Shown piece by piece: positions 28,924 through 38,781 of a DNA stretch of 64,000 nucleotides. The DNA is taken from NCBI GenBank assembly GCA_025916135.1, contig CP104793.1, positions 4,005,001-4,069,000 of the forward strand, written 5' to 3'. The notes under the pieces are model-generated. The model was not told the origin of the DNA. It worked only from the letters and a program-made list of their open reading frames with translations, and searched no databases. The position numbers were made by a program, and so were the translations under genes. This DNA comes from Rhodobacteraceae bacterium D3-12. GTDB taxonomy: Bacteria > Pseudomonadota > Alphaproteobacteria > Rhodobacterales > Rhodobacteraceae. Each line of letters begins with the position of its first letter. Within the stretch, counting starts at the first letter, position 1.

Positions 28924-30221
28924 AGGCGCAGGTCGCTTTCGTCGCGCGCAAAGGCCGCCTTCATATCGAAGAAAACGCCATCGTCGCTTAACCGTGCGCG
29001 CAGGGCTTCGGCGCCTGCCTCAAGGAATTCGGCATGCGGCACGGCAAGGACCACAGCATCGTAATTCGCGCCCGCGGCGGGGAGTTCTGTCAACGCGTCT
29101 TCGCCAAGCTCCTGTTTGGCTTCTTCGGCGTCGATCCAAGTGTCGCAGAAATCGACGGTCATCCCGAATTCACGCAGCGCTTCGGCCAGATCCACAACCT
29201 TGGTGTTGCGGATGTCGGGGCAGTTTTCCTTGAAGGTGAGACCCAGCATCAGCACACGAGCACCTTTGAGCCGAGCGCCGTTGTCGATCATCGCCTTCAG
29301 CAGGCGGTTGGCCGCAACCTGTGCCATGCTGTCGTTGATTTCACGACTGGTACGAATGATGTCGGGGATATGGCCCGCCGCCATCGACTTGTGAACCAGA
29401 TAATAGGGATCAACACCGATACAATGCCCGCCCACAAGGCCGGGGCTAAGCCGGGTGAAATTCCATTTGGTCGCCGCTGCGTCGAGCACATCGGATGTGT
29501 CGATGTCGAGGTGCGAAAAGATGATCGACAGTTCGTTAACCAGCGCGATCGAAACGTCACGCTGCGTGTTCTCGATGATCTTCGAGGCTTCGGCGACTTT
29601 CATGCTGGCAGCCTTGAATGTGCCGGCGGTGATGATCGTGCCGTAAAGCGCATCAATCACGTCGGCCACTTCGGGGGTCGAACCGGAGGTCACTTTGACA
29701 ATCTTGGGCAACGGGCGTTCCTTGTCGCCGGGATTGATCCGCTCGGGGCTGTAGCCGGCATAGAAATCGCGGTTAAAGGTCAGACCCGAGACCTCTTCGA
29801 CCACTGGCAGGCAGTCTTCTTCGGTGGCGCCGGGATAGACGGTCGATTCGTAGATCACGATATCACCCTTGCTGATAACTTCGCCCACTGTGCGCGAGGC
29901 CGAAATCAGCGGTTTGAGGTTGGGCTGCCGGTGCTGGTCAATCGGGGTCGGCACGGCGATGATAAAGACGTTGCAGTCTTTCAGGTCGGCAAGATCGGAC
30001 GACAGGGTCATTTGCCCCGCAGCCTGCAATTGCTCGCTTGTGACCTCTTCGGTGACGTCAATGCCATCGCGCAGTTGCTGGATGCGTTGCGGGTCGATGT
30101 CGAAGCCCACGGTCGCGCGGGCTTTGCCAAATTCAACAGCCAGCGGCAGGCCCACATAGCCCAAGCCGATAACAGCGAGACGAACTTCATTCAGTGACGG
30201 AAAAGACGCTTGGGAAGTCAT
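28920..30221 (-). CDS. UDP-N-acetylhexosamine 6-dehydrogenase (TviB/WbpO/WbpA type)
   Basis: A 433-residue NAD-dependent nucleotide-sugar dehydrogenase. RLAVIGLGYVGLPLAVEFGK at 14-33 is the NAD-binding fold; NRDFYAGYSPERINPGD is a clear family signature; KIIENTQRDVSIALVNELS forms the dimer helix; the catalytic cysteine is in GGHCIGVDPYYL near residue 270; GLTFKENCPDIRNTKVVD marks the C-terminal domain. The DVTEEVTSEQL region places it with the Vi-polysaccharide TviB and WbpA/WbpO branch (UDP-GlcNAc or UDP-GalNAc as substrate) and not with UDP-glucose dehydrogenase. It is the first gene of the leftward operon. With WecB-WecC it implies at least two uronic acids in the glycan. Confidence 0.88.
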   Translation of the reverse strand: MTSQASFPSLNEVRLAVIGLGYVGLPLAVEFGKARATVGFDIDPQRIQQLRDGIDVTEEVTSEQLQAAGQMTLSSDLADLKDCNVFIIAVPTPIDQHRQPNLKPLISASRTVGEVISKGDIVIYESTVYPGATEEDCLPVVEEVSGLTFNRDFYAGYSPERINPGDKERPLPKIVKVTSGSTPEVADVIDALYGTIITAGTFKAASMKVAEASKIIENTQRDVSIALVNELSIIFSHLDIDTSDVLDAAATKWNFTRLSPGLVGGHCIGVDPYYLVHKSMAAGHIPDIIRTSREINDSMAQVAANRLLKAMIDNGARLKGARVLMLGLTFKENCPDIRNTKVVDLAEALREFGMTVDFCDTWIDAEEAKQELGEDALTELPAAGANYDAVVLAVPHAEFLEAGAEALRARLSDDGVFFDMKAAFARDESDLRL

Positions 30222-31082
30222 GAGTTTTTAACTTTCGTGCAATTGGTTGGCAGTCAATATCTTGGCGCCCTCATAAAGCGGCGATGGAAAGGACGCAAGA
30301 CGGTGCTGGTCATGGAGAGAGGCGTTTACGGCCTAGGGCAGACGTTCTTCAATTGGTGGCGGCGGTTTGAGAAAATTCACGCTCAAAGGCTGACGGAAAG
30401 CAATGTTTGAAACCTGTGTCGGCCAAAATTCCTGAACTCGATTCTGTCAGAGTGAAGGGAGCGAAGACCCCTCACCTTTCAGAGGTGGATGCACCTGTGG
30501 GGTTTTGGAGAAGTCTGCGAGATCAGGGTGCACCAAAAAGGAAGGTTCTGGCAAAATCTCACCATCGCCTTTGTTGAGCAGATTGCTGCTATGAACCACG
30601 ATGCACCACATTGAAGTGTCCTCGTTCAGAAACTGCGTCGGGGTGGCTTTTACATTTTTGGAGGTGCCAAAAGCATGCTCAAGAACGGCCCCGGTGTAGA
30701 TTTGTTAAGAACTAAGATAGTCTTGAAAGGTTTGATTGCGCAACGAGGCCAATGCGGTGAGTTTTGCCAGTCGGAACCGATATTCAAGCCATGCGTCATC
30801 GTTGTTATCAAGATGAAGGTAGCTCAATTAGTCCACATTGCACCTAATAGTAACATATCTGGCGGCGCGGCAGTTTAAATTCTACGACCGCTAAACACAT
30901 AAATTTCGATCTTGCTGCTTTCTTTTGCGACCGTTGATATGTCAGCCCACCACACCCCCAGCGCCGGAACCCCGGCGCAGTGGCGGTGAAGGATCGAGGC
31001 GACGCCTTGGTCGCGCTGCGAAGGCCAAGGTTTCTTGTGCCAAAGAGCGGTTTAGACTAGGGAAAAAGAGTGCAGAGTCAAA
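30222..31082. other. 861-bp non-coding or decayed region
   Basis: Divergent spacer between the dehydrogenase gene and the 31083 gene. It is more AT-rich than its surroundings and has no open frame I can support. A short rightward frame (30210-30410, ending ...FNWWRRFEKIHAQRLTESNV) has no recognisable family and may be a gene remnant. A small hairpin CACCTTTCAGAGGTG at about 30474-30488 is nested in an ACCCC...GGGGT pair followed by TTTT near 30514, a weak terminator-like signal. Promoters for both flanking operons must be here, but none stands out. Confidence 0.5.
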
Positions 31083-34000
31083 GTGGTGAGCCCTTCAATG
31101 GCATCAGATGAACAGCAAAGCAAAGTTGCGTTAAGAGGGTGGCTCAAGGCGCAAGTGGCAGGGCGCACTATCCTGTTTGTCGGGCTTGATTGTATTGACC
31201 ATGCCACGGCGCTTGCAGGTGCTGGGAATCTGGTGGTGGGCATCGATGCAGATGCCGCGCGGGTGACCTCTGCTGAGGACCGGCTGGGCGATGAGCCGGA
31301 AGAGACGCGCGCACGCTTGCAGTTTCGCACCGGGGCATTCGATACGCAGGTTGGCGTGCTTCCAAATGCGCCGGAGCGGCGGTTTGACACAGTCATCCTT
31401 GGGCCAAGGGGGATTGGGGAGCAGGACGTCGCGGATGTGCTGGATGTGGCGTTCGAGCGACTCAATCCCGGTGGGCGGGTGCTGATGACCCTGCCGTTCG
31501 CGGGCGCGGCGGAGCAGGCCGGAATAAGCTGGCGGGTGCAGCCCTCTCTTTTGACGCGTTGGGTGGCCAAGGAGGGTGTGTTGCAGTCGCTCCAGTGTGA
31601 GGGAGAATGGCTCTGTCTTGCCGCTAACAAGCTGACGCCCGACAACGCGGCACACCAAGAAACCGGTCCAGATGCGGCCAGTCTTCTTGAGGTGGCGGAA
31701 ACGATATGGGCTGCCGACCGCCAAGCGGCAGCGCGGCAATCAAAGGTGCAATCCGAACTGTTGCACACCGCCGAGGCCTTAGGTCGCAAGCGTGCGGACG
31801 AAGCTGCCGCGGCCAAGGTGGCACTGCGCCGGTTGGCCCTTGCCCCGGATGAGCCCGCAGATAGCGACACCGGCGAAAGCCGCGATGAGGCCACATTGGC
31901 CGCCCGGAAATGCGACTGGCTTGCGCATGCGCTACTCCGTGAACAGTCCCCGGATGCGGAGAGCTCAGAGGAGTGTCTTGCTTTGGTGCGGCTCGCGTTT
32001 GAACTCGATCCGACACCTCCGCGCCAAGCACGGCTTGGGCGCCTGTTGCTTGACAGCGGCGCGCATGATGAGGCGCTGACCCTGTTGTCAGCGCCAGAGA
32101 TCGCCACGGCGCTGTCTTCGGGGCTGTTGCGCCGGTGCGGGCAAACTGTAGCCGATATAATTCCCCCGGCGCTGCCTGATCTGCGGTTGGCCGCGCGGGG
32201 GCGGGCGCATTCGGCGATGATCTGGCGCTGGATTGTGACTTTCTTGCGCTGCCTGATGAGGGGTGGTCCGAGGCGCTTGTTTGCTTCGATCCCGATCTCG
32301 TTCTGGTCACAAGCGACGACCCCGAACGCATTGTCGCTGGCTTGGCCGAACATTGTCAGCGCCTGAAGGTGCCTATGGTTTTGTGGCTGACCGGTGCTGG
32401 TGCTGCCGGAGCACTGCCGCCTCTGGCGCAGAAGGCTGATGTCGTGCTGCTGGACGATGCCGAGCGCATTGCCAACTGCCGCGCACAGCTTGGTCATGAT
32501 CGCGTGCATTTTCTGGCCCCTGCATGTCAGCCGCGACACAACAATCCGCTGAACACCCCTCGCAACGACGACACCGGCGCTGCCGACCTGTTGCCCGATC
32601 TAACATCTGAAGAGATTGCAGACGCGGGGCTTTTCGCCGTGAATTCGACCCTAACACAGGGCAATTCAACCACAATTGCCACGGCGTTGCCGGGGGCCAT
32701 GGCCGCGGGGCGCATCGCGGTTGGTTGCTATTCCCGGGGGCATCGCCTGTTGTTTGGCGATCTGCTGATTTCCAGCGATAGCGCGCAGGAGCGCGTCCGT
32801 CGCTGGCAACAAGACATTGCGCCAAGAGCAGGCCATATTCGTCAAGCAATGCTGCGTAAAGTGCTGGAGCAGCATTGCTGGAAGCATCGCTTGGCCCGGA
32901 TTGCGGCCTTGGCCGGGGTGCCGTGCGAGCGCGCCGACCCGCCGGTCGTGCGGGTGCTGGCCCACGCCGAGACCGAGGAAGAGGCCGCCACCATCCAAGC
33001 CCATTTCACACGGCAAATCGCGCACGGAGCGACAATGACCATTGTCCTGACACCGGCCGCCCAAAGCGCAGCGCCTGCGCTTGATTTAGCCGGGATCAAA
33101 TGGCTCACCCAAGAGGCTGCGGCAGCGCGTGATCTCGCGGAATTTGTATCAGCCCGAGAGTGGCTCGCCGTGTTCCGGCCTCAGGATTACTACGGCCCGA
33201 ACTATCTGCGCGATCTGGCATTGGCCACAGAGTTCGCGCCAGCCTCGGCGCTTGGTAAGGGCGCGCCCTTTCGGGTTGAAGCGGATGGTCTGCACGCCCC
33301 CAGCGACAATACCGCGTGGGCGCCGGTGCAGTCGTTGCCGCCCTCTGCTGCAGTTATCCGCGGTGATGCGCTGCCACGCACCCTTAGCATTGCCAAAGCC
33401 GCCCACGGGGATTGGACAATGGCTGAAACCGGCGAAAAAGCGGCTCTAACGCTGGACCCTTACAGTTTTTGCCACAATGGCAGCGATGCCATGGGACAGG
33501 CAAAACCCGGTGTCGCCGAAGCGGTCGATACCCCTGATGAGGTGCAGTGCGGTCTTGACATGGGAGAGTTGGAACGCTGGTCGGATCAAGCCGTTGCAGA
33601 GCCTGATCGCCCCCTTCCCGAGCAATTGGACGGGGCGGCGTTGGCCCGTGGCGTTACCCCGCCAGCCGATGGCAAACTTGCGCTCAACACCATCGGCACC
33701 GCTTGGGAGATCACCTCGACACTGGAACCCGGCGTTCACCGGTATCTGTTCGAGGACAGCCCCCGCCCGCTGCCGTCAAACATCCACAGTAAACCGCTCG
33801 CCTTTCACCTTGAATCCGAGGGCGATGCGCCTCTGCTCTGGGCGGTGCTCTTTTTTGACGCCAATGGCGCGCGGATTGGCGATGCGGTGATCGCCGCCAA
33901 TACAAACGGCGAAGCGAAGGTGCCCGAAGGCGCGGTTTCGATCCAGTATGGTATCCGTCTGCGTGGCCCCGGGATTGTTCGGATCGAGCGCGTTTATCTG

Positions 34001-35167
34001 GGTCAACGCAGGCCACGGGTGGCTGCCCCCCTGCCGAGCGCGAACGAGACGCTGTTGATCAGCAATCAATACCCCTCTTATGGGGCGTTCTATCGCAACG
34101 GGTTCGTGCATCGACGCGTGCGCGGGTATCAGGCGCACGCGCGGAATGTGGATGTGTTCCGCCTGTTGCGCGATCAGGATCTGGCCCAAGCAGAGTTTGA
34201 AAACGTCGATTATACCACAGGATCGGGCGCACAGCTTGGACGGCTGCTGGACAGTAAACAGCATCAACGCGTGTTGGTGCATTTCCTGACGCCCGAGATT
34301 TGGGACCGCCTGCAACCGGCGATGAGCAGGTTTGATCGCGTCACCGTCTGGGTCCATGGCGCGGATATTCAGGCATGGTGGCATCGCCCCCACGACCATC
34401 CGACCGAGGCCGAGCGCGCGCGCGCCATGACCGCCAGCGACGCGCGCCAGTCGTTCTGGCGCGGCATTCTTGGCGATATGCCAGACAACCTGCATCTGGT
34501 TTTCGTCTCGGACTATCTGGCTCAGCAGAGCATGGAGGACTTGGGTATTACGCTGTCGCCACAGCAATATTCGGTCATTCACAATCCGATCGACACCGCG
34601 CTTTTTGCCTATCACCCCAAGCCGGTGGAGCAACGGCGACGCATCTTGTCGATACGGCCCTATACCGCACCGACCTATGCCAATGACCTGTCGGTCAGGG
34701 CGATACTAGCGCTGCGCGACCATCCGGCTTTTGACCAATTGTCATTTCACATCATTGGTGATGGTCCGCTGTTTGACAAAACGGTCGAACCGCTGCGAGA
34801 GCTGGCGAACGTGCAATTGGAAAAACGCTTTGTTGCACAGACCGAGATCGCCCGCCTGCACCGTGAAGCCGGTATTTTCCTGTGCCCGTCGCGAATGGAT
34901 ACCCAAGGTGTCTCGCGCGATGAAGCGATGAGTTCGGGCCTTGTTCCTGTAACCAACCGGGTTGCGGCGATCCCCGAATTTGTCGACGACACATGTGGAT
35001 GCCTCGCGCCGCCGGACGATGCCGACGCATTAGCCAAGTCGATTGCGGCGCTTCAGGACGATCCCGACCTGTTTTCGCGGCTCTCGCGCGAGGCTGCAGC
35101 GCGGGTACGACGTCAAAGCGCAATGGAGCAGGTCATCACGCGTGAATTGAGCTTTGTAGACCCTTGA
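31083..35167 (+). CDS. Giant glycan protein: methyltransferase-like N-terminus and C-terminal GT4, one frameshift in the sequence
   Basis: About 1360 residues after restoring one base in the G run 32197-32201, which turns the break into ARGAGAFGDDLALDCDF and continues in the downstream frame. Residues about 20-180 resemble a class I methyltransferase (RTILFVGLDCIDHATALAGA, VVGIDADAARV, LNPGGRVLMTLPF). The middle 700 residues are unrecognised, with alpha-helical and GT-like parts (SNQYPSYGAFYRNGFVHRRV opens the last domain). The final ~370 residues are GT4 (ILSIRPYTAPTYANDL; CPSRMDTQGVSRDEAMSSGLVPV as donor site). Start uncertain: GTG at 31083 or 31086, or ATG at 31098. It begins a short rightward operon with the degenerate methyltransferase 94 bp downstream. 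Confidence 0.72.
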
Positions 35168-35261
35168 GGGTTGCGAGGGTGGTTTGCAATTCCCTCGCTC
35201 TCGGCTAAACCGGAAAGCGGCACATACGCGAGTTACAAAGTTTCAGACAGTCGAGGGGCCG

Positions 35262-35915
35262 ATGGCGACCAAACCAAAGAAAAAGATCACCTTTCAAGAC
35301 GTCGAACGCCGCCGCCGGGAGTTTTCCGGCGCGCTGAGGGATTATGCCCAATCTGGTCAGCGTTATCATAATCCGGCGATGCCGATGCCGGCCAAATATT
35401 ACGCGTCAGCGCAGGTTCTGCCCAATCGGCTCGCCATGTTTGACAAGCTGCCCAAGGGCAAGGTCATCGGTGAAACCGGTGTAGGAGCCGATAACATCGC
35501 GGCCGAAATCCTCAACCGTGCCAAACCGGCAAAGCTGCACATGTTTGGAACGCTGGAAAGCTCTCTGACGGACGAGGCCCTGCGCGACGGGTTACGCTCG
35601 GGCTGCGTGGTGCCGCATGGTGAGCCCTATGGGCTGGAGCTCGCCGATGTGCCGGATGGCTTTTTCGACGCGCTCTACCTTTCGGGCGAAACTGCGGTGG
35701 ATGATGTGCGCGCGCTGCTCAATCTTGCCGCGCGCAAGACAACGGCTGATGGCACCATCATGGTAAACAGCTATGCCGTTTGGTCGACGGCTTCGATGTA
35801 CCACTGTGGCACGGCAAAAGCGGTCAACGAGTTCTGCACGCAAAACGGCTGGAAGATGACCTATCTCGCGCTTGACCCGATGGGCTATTACAATGTCGCT
35901 TTGAACCCGCTCTGA
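35262..35915 (+). CDS. Degenerate methyltransferase paralogue, probable pseudoenzyme
   Basis: A 217-residue protein aligned end to end, without gaps of note, with the methyltransferases at 7316-7966 and 38131-38781. Shared are the ITFQDVERRRREFSGALRDY start and the VWSTASMYHCGTAKAVNEFC block. The cofactor motifs are altered: EIGVDRGDFS became ETGVGADNIA (71-80), LFDIDIS became MFGTLES (94-100), and YIDGDHEYE became YLSGETAVD (139-147). The frame is fully open and has a good AGGGG ribosome site, so it is not a simple pseudogene. It may be a non-catalytic binding partner of the other two or have a changed substrate. It follows the giant glycosyltransferase gene. Confidence 0.78.
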   Translation: MATKPKKKITFQDVERRRREFSGALRDYAQSGQRYHNPAMPMPAKYYASAQVLPNRLAMFDKLPKGKVIGETGVGADNIAAEILNRAKPAKLHMFGTLESSLTDEALRDGLRSGCVVPHGEPYGLELADVPDGFFDALYLSGETAVDDVRALLNLAARKTTADGTIMVNSYAVWSTASMYHCGTAKAVNEFCTQNGWKMTYLALDPMGYYNVALNPL

Positions 35916-35921
35916 CCTGCG

Positions 35922-36236
35922 TCAGAACTCCGCCGCAAGCGCTGTCACCTCGGGCGGGACCTCTGGCCAGTCAGGCGCATCGCCCGACACGCTCGCCACG
36001 CGGCAAGCGCTTTGGTTGGCTGCGACCCAAACCCTCGCCGTTTGAAAGGACTTCAGCTGGTCCGCGGTCAGCCCCCCCGCGATCGCCGCGCCCTGAATGT
36101 TGAGCAGGCTGTGCTCACCCAGGACTTGAAGGATCCGTTTTCTGCATTCGGCTTTAAGCTGTGCCGCGCGCTGTTGAAGGGATTGTTCGGCCACGGCCTC
36201 GGCGGTTTTCGTTTTGGTGAAATCAATCTTGCTCAT
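35922..36236 (-). CDS. Small protein of the DUF2793/phage-tail-like module
   Basis: A 104-residue protein beginning MSKIDFTKTKTAEAVAEQSL, mostly helical and without signal peptide or membrane segment. The ending (RVWVAANQSACRVASVSG...PPEVTALAAEF) recalls small tail-fibre accessory or assembly proteins of Rhodobacterales phages, but I cannot assign a family. Its start overlaps the end of the upstream gene by 14 bp, which ties it to that gene and to the DUF2793 gene. Confidence 0.55.
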   Translation of the reverse strand: MSKIDFTKTKTAEAVAEQSLQQRAAQLKAECRKRILQVLGEHSLLNIQGAAIAGGLTADQLKSFQTARVWVAANQSACRVASVSGDAPDWPEVPPEVTALAAEF

Positions 36237-36552
36237 CGGCGGCTTCCTTTTTGGGCTGGCAATAAGGCGGCAGGGTGATCGGACCATCCGCGCATGAGAT
36301 GATCGGCGCCGGGCGTCGTGTTTCTTCGGGCGGGCTATCGCCATGAGGCAGCAACAGAGTGAGGTGCAAAGCGCCCTCCTGTCGTGTGACCGCGCCACAG
36401 AACCACGCGCTGTCTATTGCGTCAGCAGGAAGCTCTGCGCCCTCTTCCAGCGTCGAGAAGTCGAACTCTTCGCCATTGACGACCAGGACATCGCCAAGCC
36501 GCGCGAGAGTAAGCCCCTCGTCATGGCGAATGGGGGAAAATGAAATATGCAT
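36223..36552 (-). CDS. Small conserved-looking protein of the DUF2793 module
   Basis: A 109-residue protein beginning MHISFSPIRHDEGLTLARLGD, preceded by a good GAGGAGA ribosome site. It is a short beta-rich domain (VLVVNGEEFDFSTLEEGAELP, WFCGAVTRQEGALHLTLLLPHG), followed by a proline-rich tail (PITLPPYCQPKKEAADEQD). The small beta domain with alternating hydrophobic strands fits a phage tail accessory protein. It lies 14 bp downstream of the DUF2793 gene and overlaps the next one. Function not known. Confidence 0.6.
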   Translation of the reverse strand: MHISFSPIRHDEGLTLARLGDVLVVNGEEFDFSTLEEGAELPADAIDSAWFCGAVTRQEGALHLTLLLPHGDSPPEETRRPAPIISCADGPITLPPYCQPKKEAADEQD

Positions 36553-36566
36553 GCTCTTTCTCCTCA

Positions 36567-37958
36567 TCAGAACCAGCGGCCAATGGCCCAGAGCTGGATA
36601 TCCAGCGTGCTGGTTTGCGCCGTCGTCACGCGAAAATTCCATTGGGTCGTATTGCGGCAATAGGCCATAGCGTGGCCGTTGTGCCATTCGTTGATCTCGG
36701 ACGAGGAATAGCTGACCAGCGATCCGCCGCCGACCGGCGTGGCCGCAAATGCCGCCGGATAGGTATAAAGCGCGCTGCCCGTGCTGGAAAAATCATGTGA
36801 AACTTTGGCGGTGCAAATCTGCGTCCCATCAGCAAAGCGCACGTATTCTCCATTGGCATTGCTGCCACGTTCGATCACTGCTCCGGTTGGTATGCCGCTA
36901 GATTGGCTGACCGTTCCGAGAAGATTCTCGTTATGGAAAAGCTCTGCCCAATCCCCCCAGACGTCGGCATGTTTTGTGCGAAACCCGATGCTGAGATCGC
37001 TGTCTTGCTTGATCGCGAGCTGTGCTTTGTATTCGTTGGCTGCATCGAAATTGAAATCAACCACATAGCCATTGGCGGATTTGAATTTGTTAACACAGGA
37101 CGAAAAGCTGTAGTAAATCCCGCATGGACGGGCGTTATCGAGATCATCTGACACCAAAGATGCCGATGACGCTCCAAGACCGAACGCGCCAACTTTCATC
37201 AACCGCCCGGCGGTGGCATCCGTCGCGCTGGCCTGGACTGCGTCGCCGGTCACTGGGACATCAATGTCAAACGCAGCCCCGCTTAGCCGTGCACGCACCG
37301 TGCCATCCGGCGCAAGCGTGGTTTCACCCGTTACGGGATCAAGCTTGAGCGCCTCGTGCCAACTGCTTCCATTGGCGCTGATTTTGATCGAAAACCCGGT
37401 GTCCCCGGCAAGCCCCATTTCGGCATGGCCGGTCCAACCTGATTGAAACAACAGGCTCGCGGTGTCCCCCGCCATGGCCTTATTGATTTTGATCTGGTGG
37501 CCGCCGCTACCTGCGTGGCTGAACAGGCTGGCTTGGGCCGCGACCGACAGACGGTTCACCGCATCCCATTCAGCGCCGATACCGACCCCGTCAAGGCCGT
37601 TCAGATCCGGCAGTTCAGGCACCCAGGCACCGCCATCAAAGACAATCGCGCGCTGTGTCGTCAGGTCGTAGCCAAGCCAACCCGCAGCTGGCGCTAGAAA
37701 CTGCCATGCGATTCCATTGAACACCGCCAGCTTTCCGGCCTCTCCCGCCCATACCCCCAATGGCACCGGTCCGAGCGCGTGGACCTCTCCCGCAACCGGG
37801 CTGACAGGTGGGTTCTCGGCGTCCACGGCCTGAATGCTAAGCTGCACCAGCGTATCCAATCGCTGTAGCGCTTCATTGTGGGTGACGTGTTTCTGCGCTT
37901 GGGACGGCAACAGATACGGCAAGGCCAGCCGGGGCGAAGTCTCTGAGGATGGGGGCAT
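36567..37958 (-). CDS. DUF2793 protein, phage/GTA fibre-like
   Basis: A 463-residue protein from the ATG at 37958. The N-terminus has the DUF2793 pattern: LPYLLPSQAQKHVTHNEALQ (residues about 12-31), LSIQAVDAENPPVSPVAGEV, FNGIAWQFLAPAAGWLGYDL. The middle and end are repetitive beta (GTVRARLSGAAFDIDVPVTG, then a tail-fibre-like region with VIERGSNANGEYVRFADGTQ and AYCRNTTQWNFRVTT), like phage receptor-binding fibres. DUF2793 proteins are known from Rhodobacterales phages and gene-transfer-agent loci. Here it sits with two small genes and no capsid or terminase genes. It may be a virion relic or a fibre recruited to bind the local glycan. Confident for the family, not for the role. Confidence 0.78.
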   Translation of the reverse strand: MPPSSETSPRLALPYLLPSQAQKHVTHNEALQRLDTLVQLSIQAVDAENPPVSPVAGEVHALGPVPLGVWAGEAGKLAVFNGIAWQFLAPAAGWLGYDLTTQRAIVFDGGAWVPELPDLNGLDGVGIGAEWDAVNRLSVAAQASLFSHAGSGGHQIKINKAMAGDTASLLFQSGWTGHAEMGLAGDTGFSIKISANGSSWHEALKLDPVTGETTLAPDGTVRARLSGAAFDIDVPVTGDAVQASATDATAGRLMKVGAFGLGASSASLVSDDLDNARPCGIYYSFSSCVNKFKSANGYVVDFNFDAANEYKAQLAIKQDSDLSIGFRTKHADVWGDWAELFHNENLLGTVSQSSGIPTGAVIERGSNANGEYVRFADGTQICTAKVSHDFSSTGSALYTYPAAFAATPVGGGSLVSYSSSEINEWHNGHAMAYCRNTTQWNFRVTTAQTSTLDIQLWAIGRWF

Positions 37959-38130
37959 CGGAGGGATCCTGTGCTGTTCGTAGGTCTCCCCGTTATTGTC
38001 GCCGCCGATTAAGACCTCTCTAACGGTGCGTACGCCGCTGCGCCGGACACGCAACACCCCCTGCCCGCCGCTTGGACGGTTTGTATCGGAATAGAAGCCG
38101 GATCACCGGTTTGCCGCAGCCCGAATGCCC

Positions 38131-38781
38131 TTATTCGCGCACCAGCATGACGTCATTGTACATCATCGATTGCATCGACATATAGCGGAACTTCCACGGG
38201 TGCTTGAGACAGAACTCATGGACCGCCCGCGCCACGCCGCAATGGAACATGCTGAGCGCGGACCAGACCGTGTAGTCATTAAAGATCATCACACCATTCG
38301 GTTTCAGCTTGGGCAGCACCGCCTCGATATCGCGCACGACGCCCTCATAGGCGTGATCTCCGTCGATATAAACCATGTCAAAATAGCTGTCCGGCAGCTT
38401 GGACATATTGGCGGAGCTATCGCCCACATGGGTCGTCAGACGGCTGTTCTCGGCCTCAAGCCCGGCGCGTATTTTGGGGTTCACCAGCCGCGAGATATCG
38501 ATATCAAACAAGTGTAGCGCTTCGGGCTTGCAACGGTTGAGGATCTCCAGCGAGAAATCGCCACGGTCGACCCCGATCTCTGCCATCACGCCGCCCTTGG
38601 GAAGCTTGCCCAACAATGTCAGGCGATCCGGCAAAATCTCGCAGCCCTCCAGCTTGGAGGCAGGAAGCTCAGGCGCGGGGTTGTGATAGCTGCCTTTGAC
38701 CTCACGGAATTCCTTCAACGCTTTGGCAAAGGCGCGGCGTTTCTGTTCGACTTCTTCGAACGTGATCTTGGGCTTGGCCAT
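38131..38781 (-). CDS. Class I SAM-dependent methyltransferase (copy 2 of 3 paralogues)
   Basis: A 216-residue protein with the intact motifs of the 7316-7966 protein: EIGVDRGDFSLEIL (motif I), LFDIDISRLVNP, DMVYIDGDHAYEGVVRDIE and FNDYTVWSALSMFHCGVARAV. I start at the ATG at 38781 because an AGGA lies upstream and the N-terminus (MAKPKITFEEVEQKRR) lines up with its paralogues; an ATG at 38799 is in frame. It stands alone, leftward, next to the duplicated wec genes. Catalysis looks possible; the acceptor, presumably a sugar, is unknown. Confidence 0.85.
   Translation of the reverse strand: MAKPKITFEEVEQKRRAFAKALKEFREVKGSYHNPAPELPASKLEGCEILPDRLTLLGKLPKGGVMAEIGVDRGDFSLEILNRCKPEALHLFDIDISRLVNPKIRAGLEAENSRLTTHVGDSSANMSKLPDSYFDMVYIDGDHAYEGVVRDIEAVLPKLKPNGVMIFNDYTVWSALSMFHCGVARAVHEFCLKHPWKFRYMSMQSMMYNDVMLVRE

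Noticed and set aside
30210-30410. 66-residue rightward frame as a transposase or small gene
   Set aside because: No family resemblance, it begins inside the dehydrogenase start region, and it has no ribosome site.
31083-32366. The two parts of the 31083-35167 gene as separate genes
   Set aside because: The downstream frame is open and protein-like before its first start codon, and one G in a G run joins the parts into a continuous protein.
35184-35261. Upstream extension of the degenerate methyltransferase gene
   Set aside because: The paralogues all start at the KITF/KITY region, and the ATG at 35262 has its own AGGGG site.
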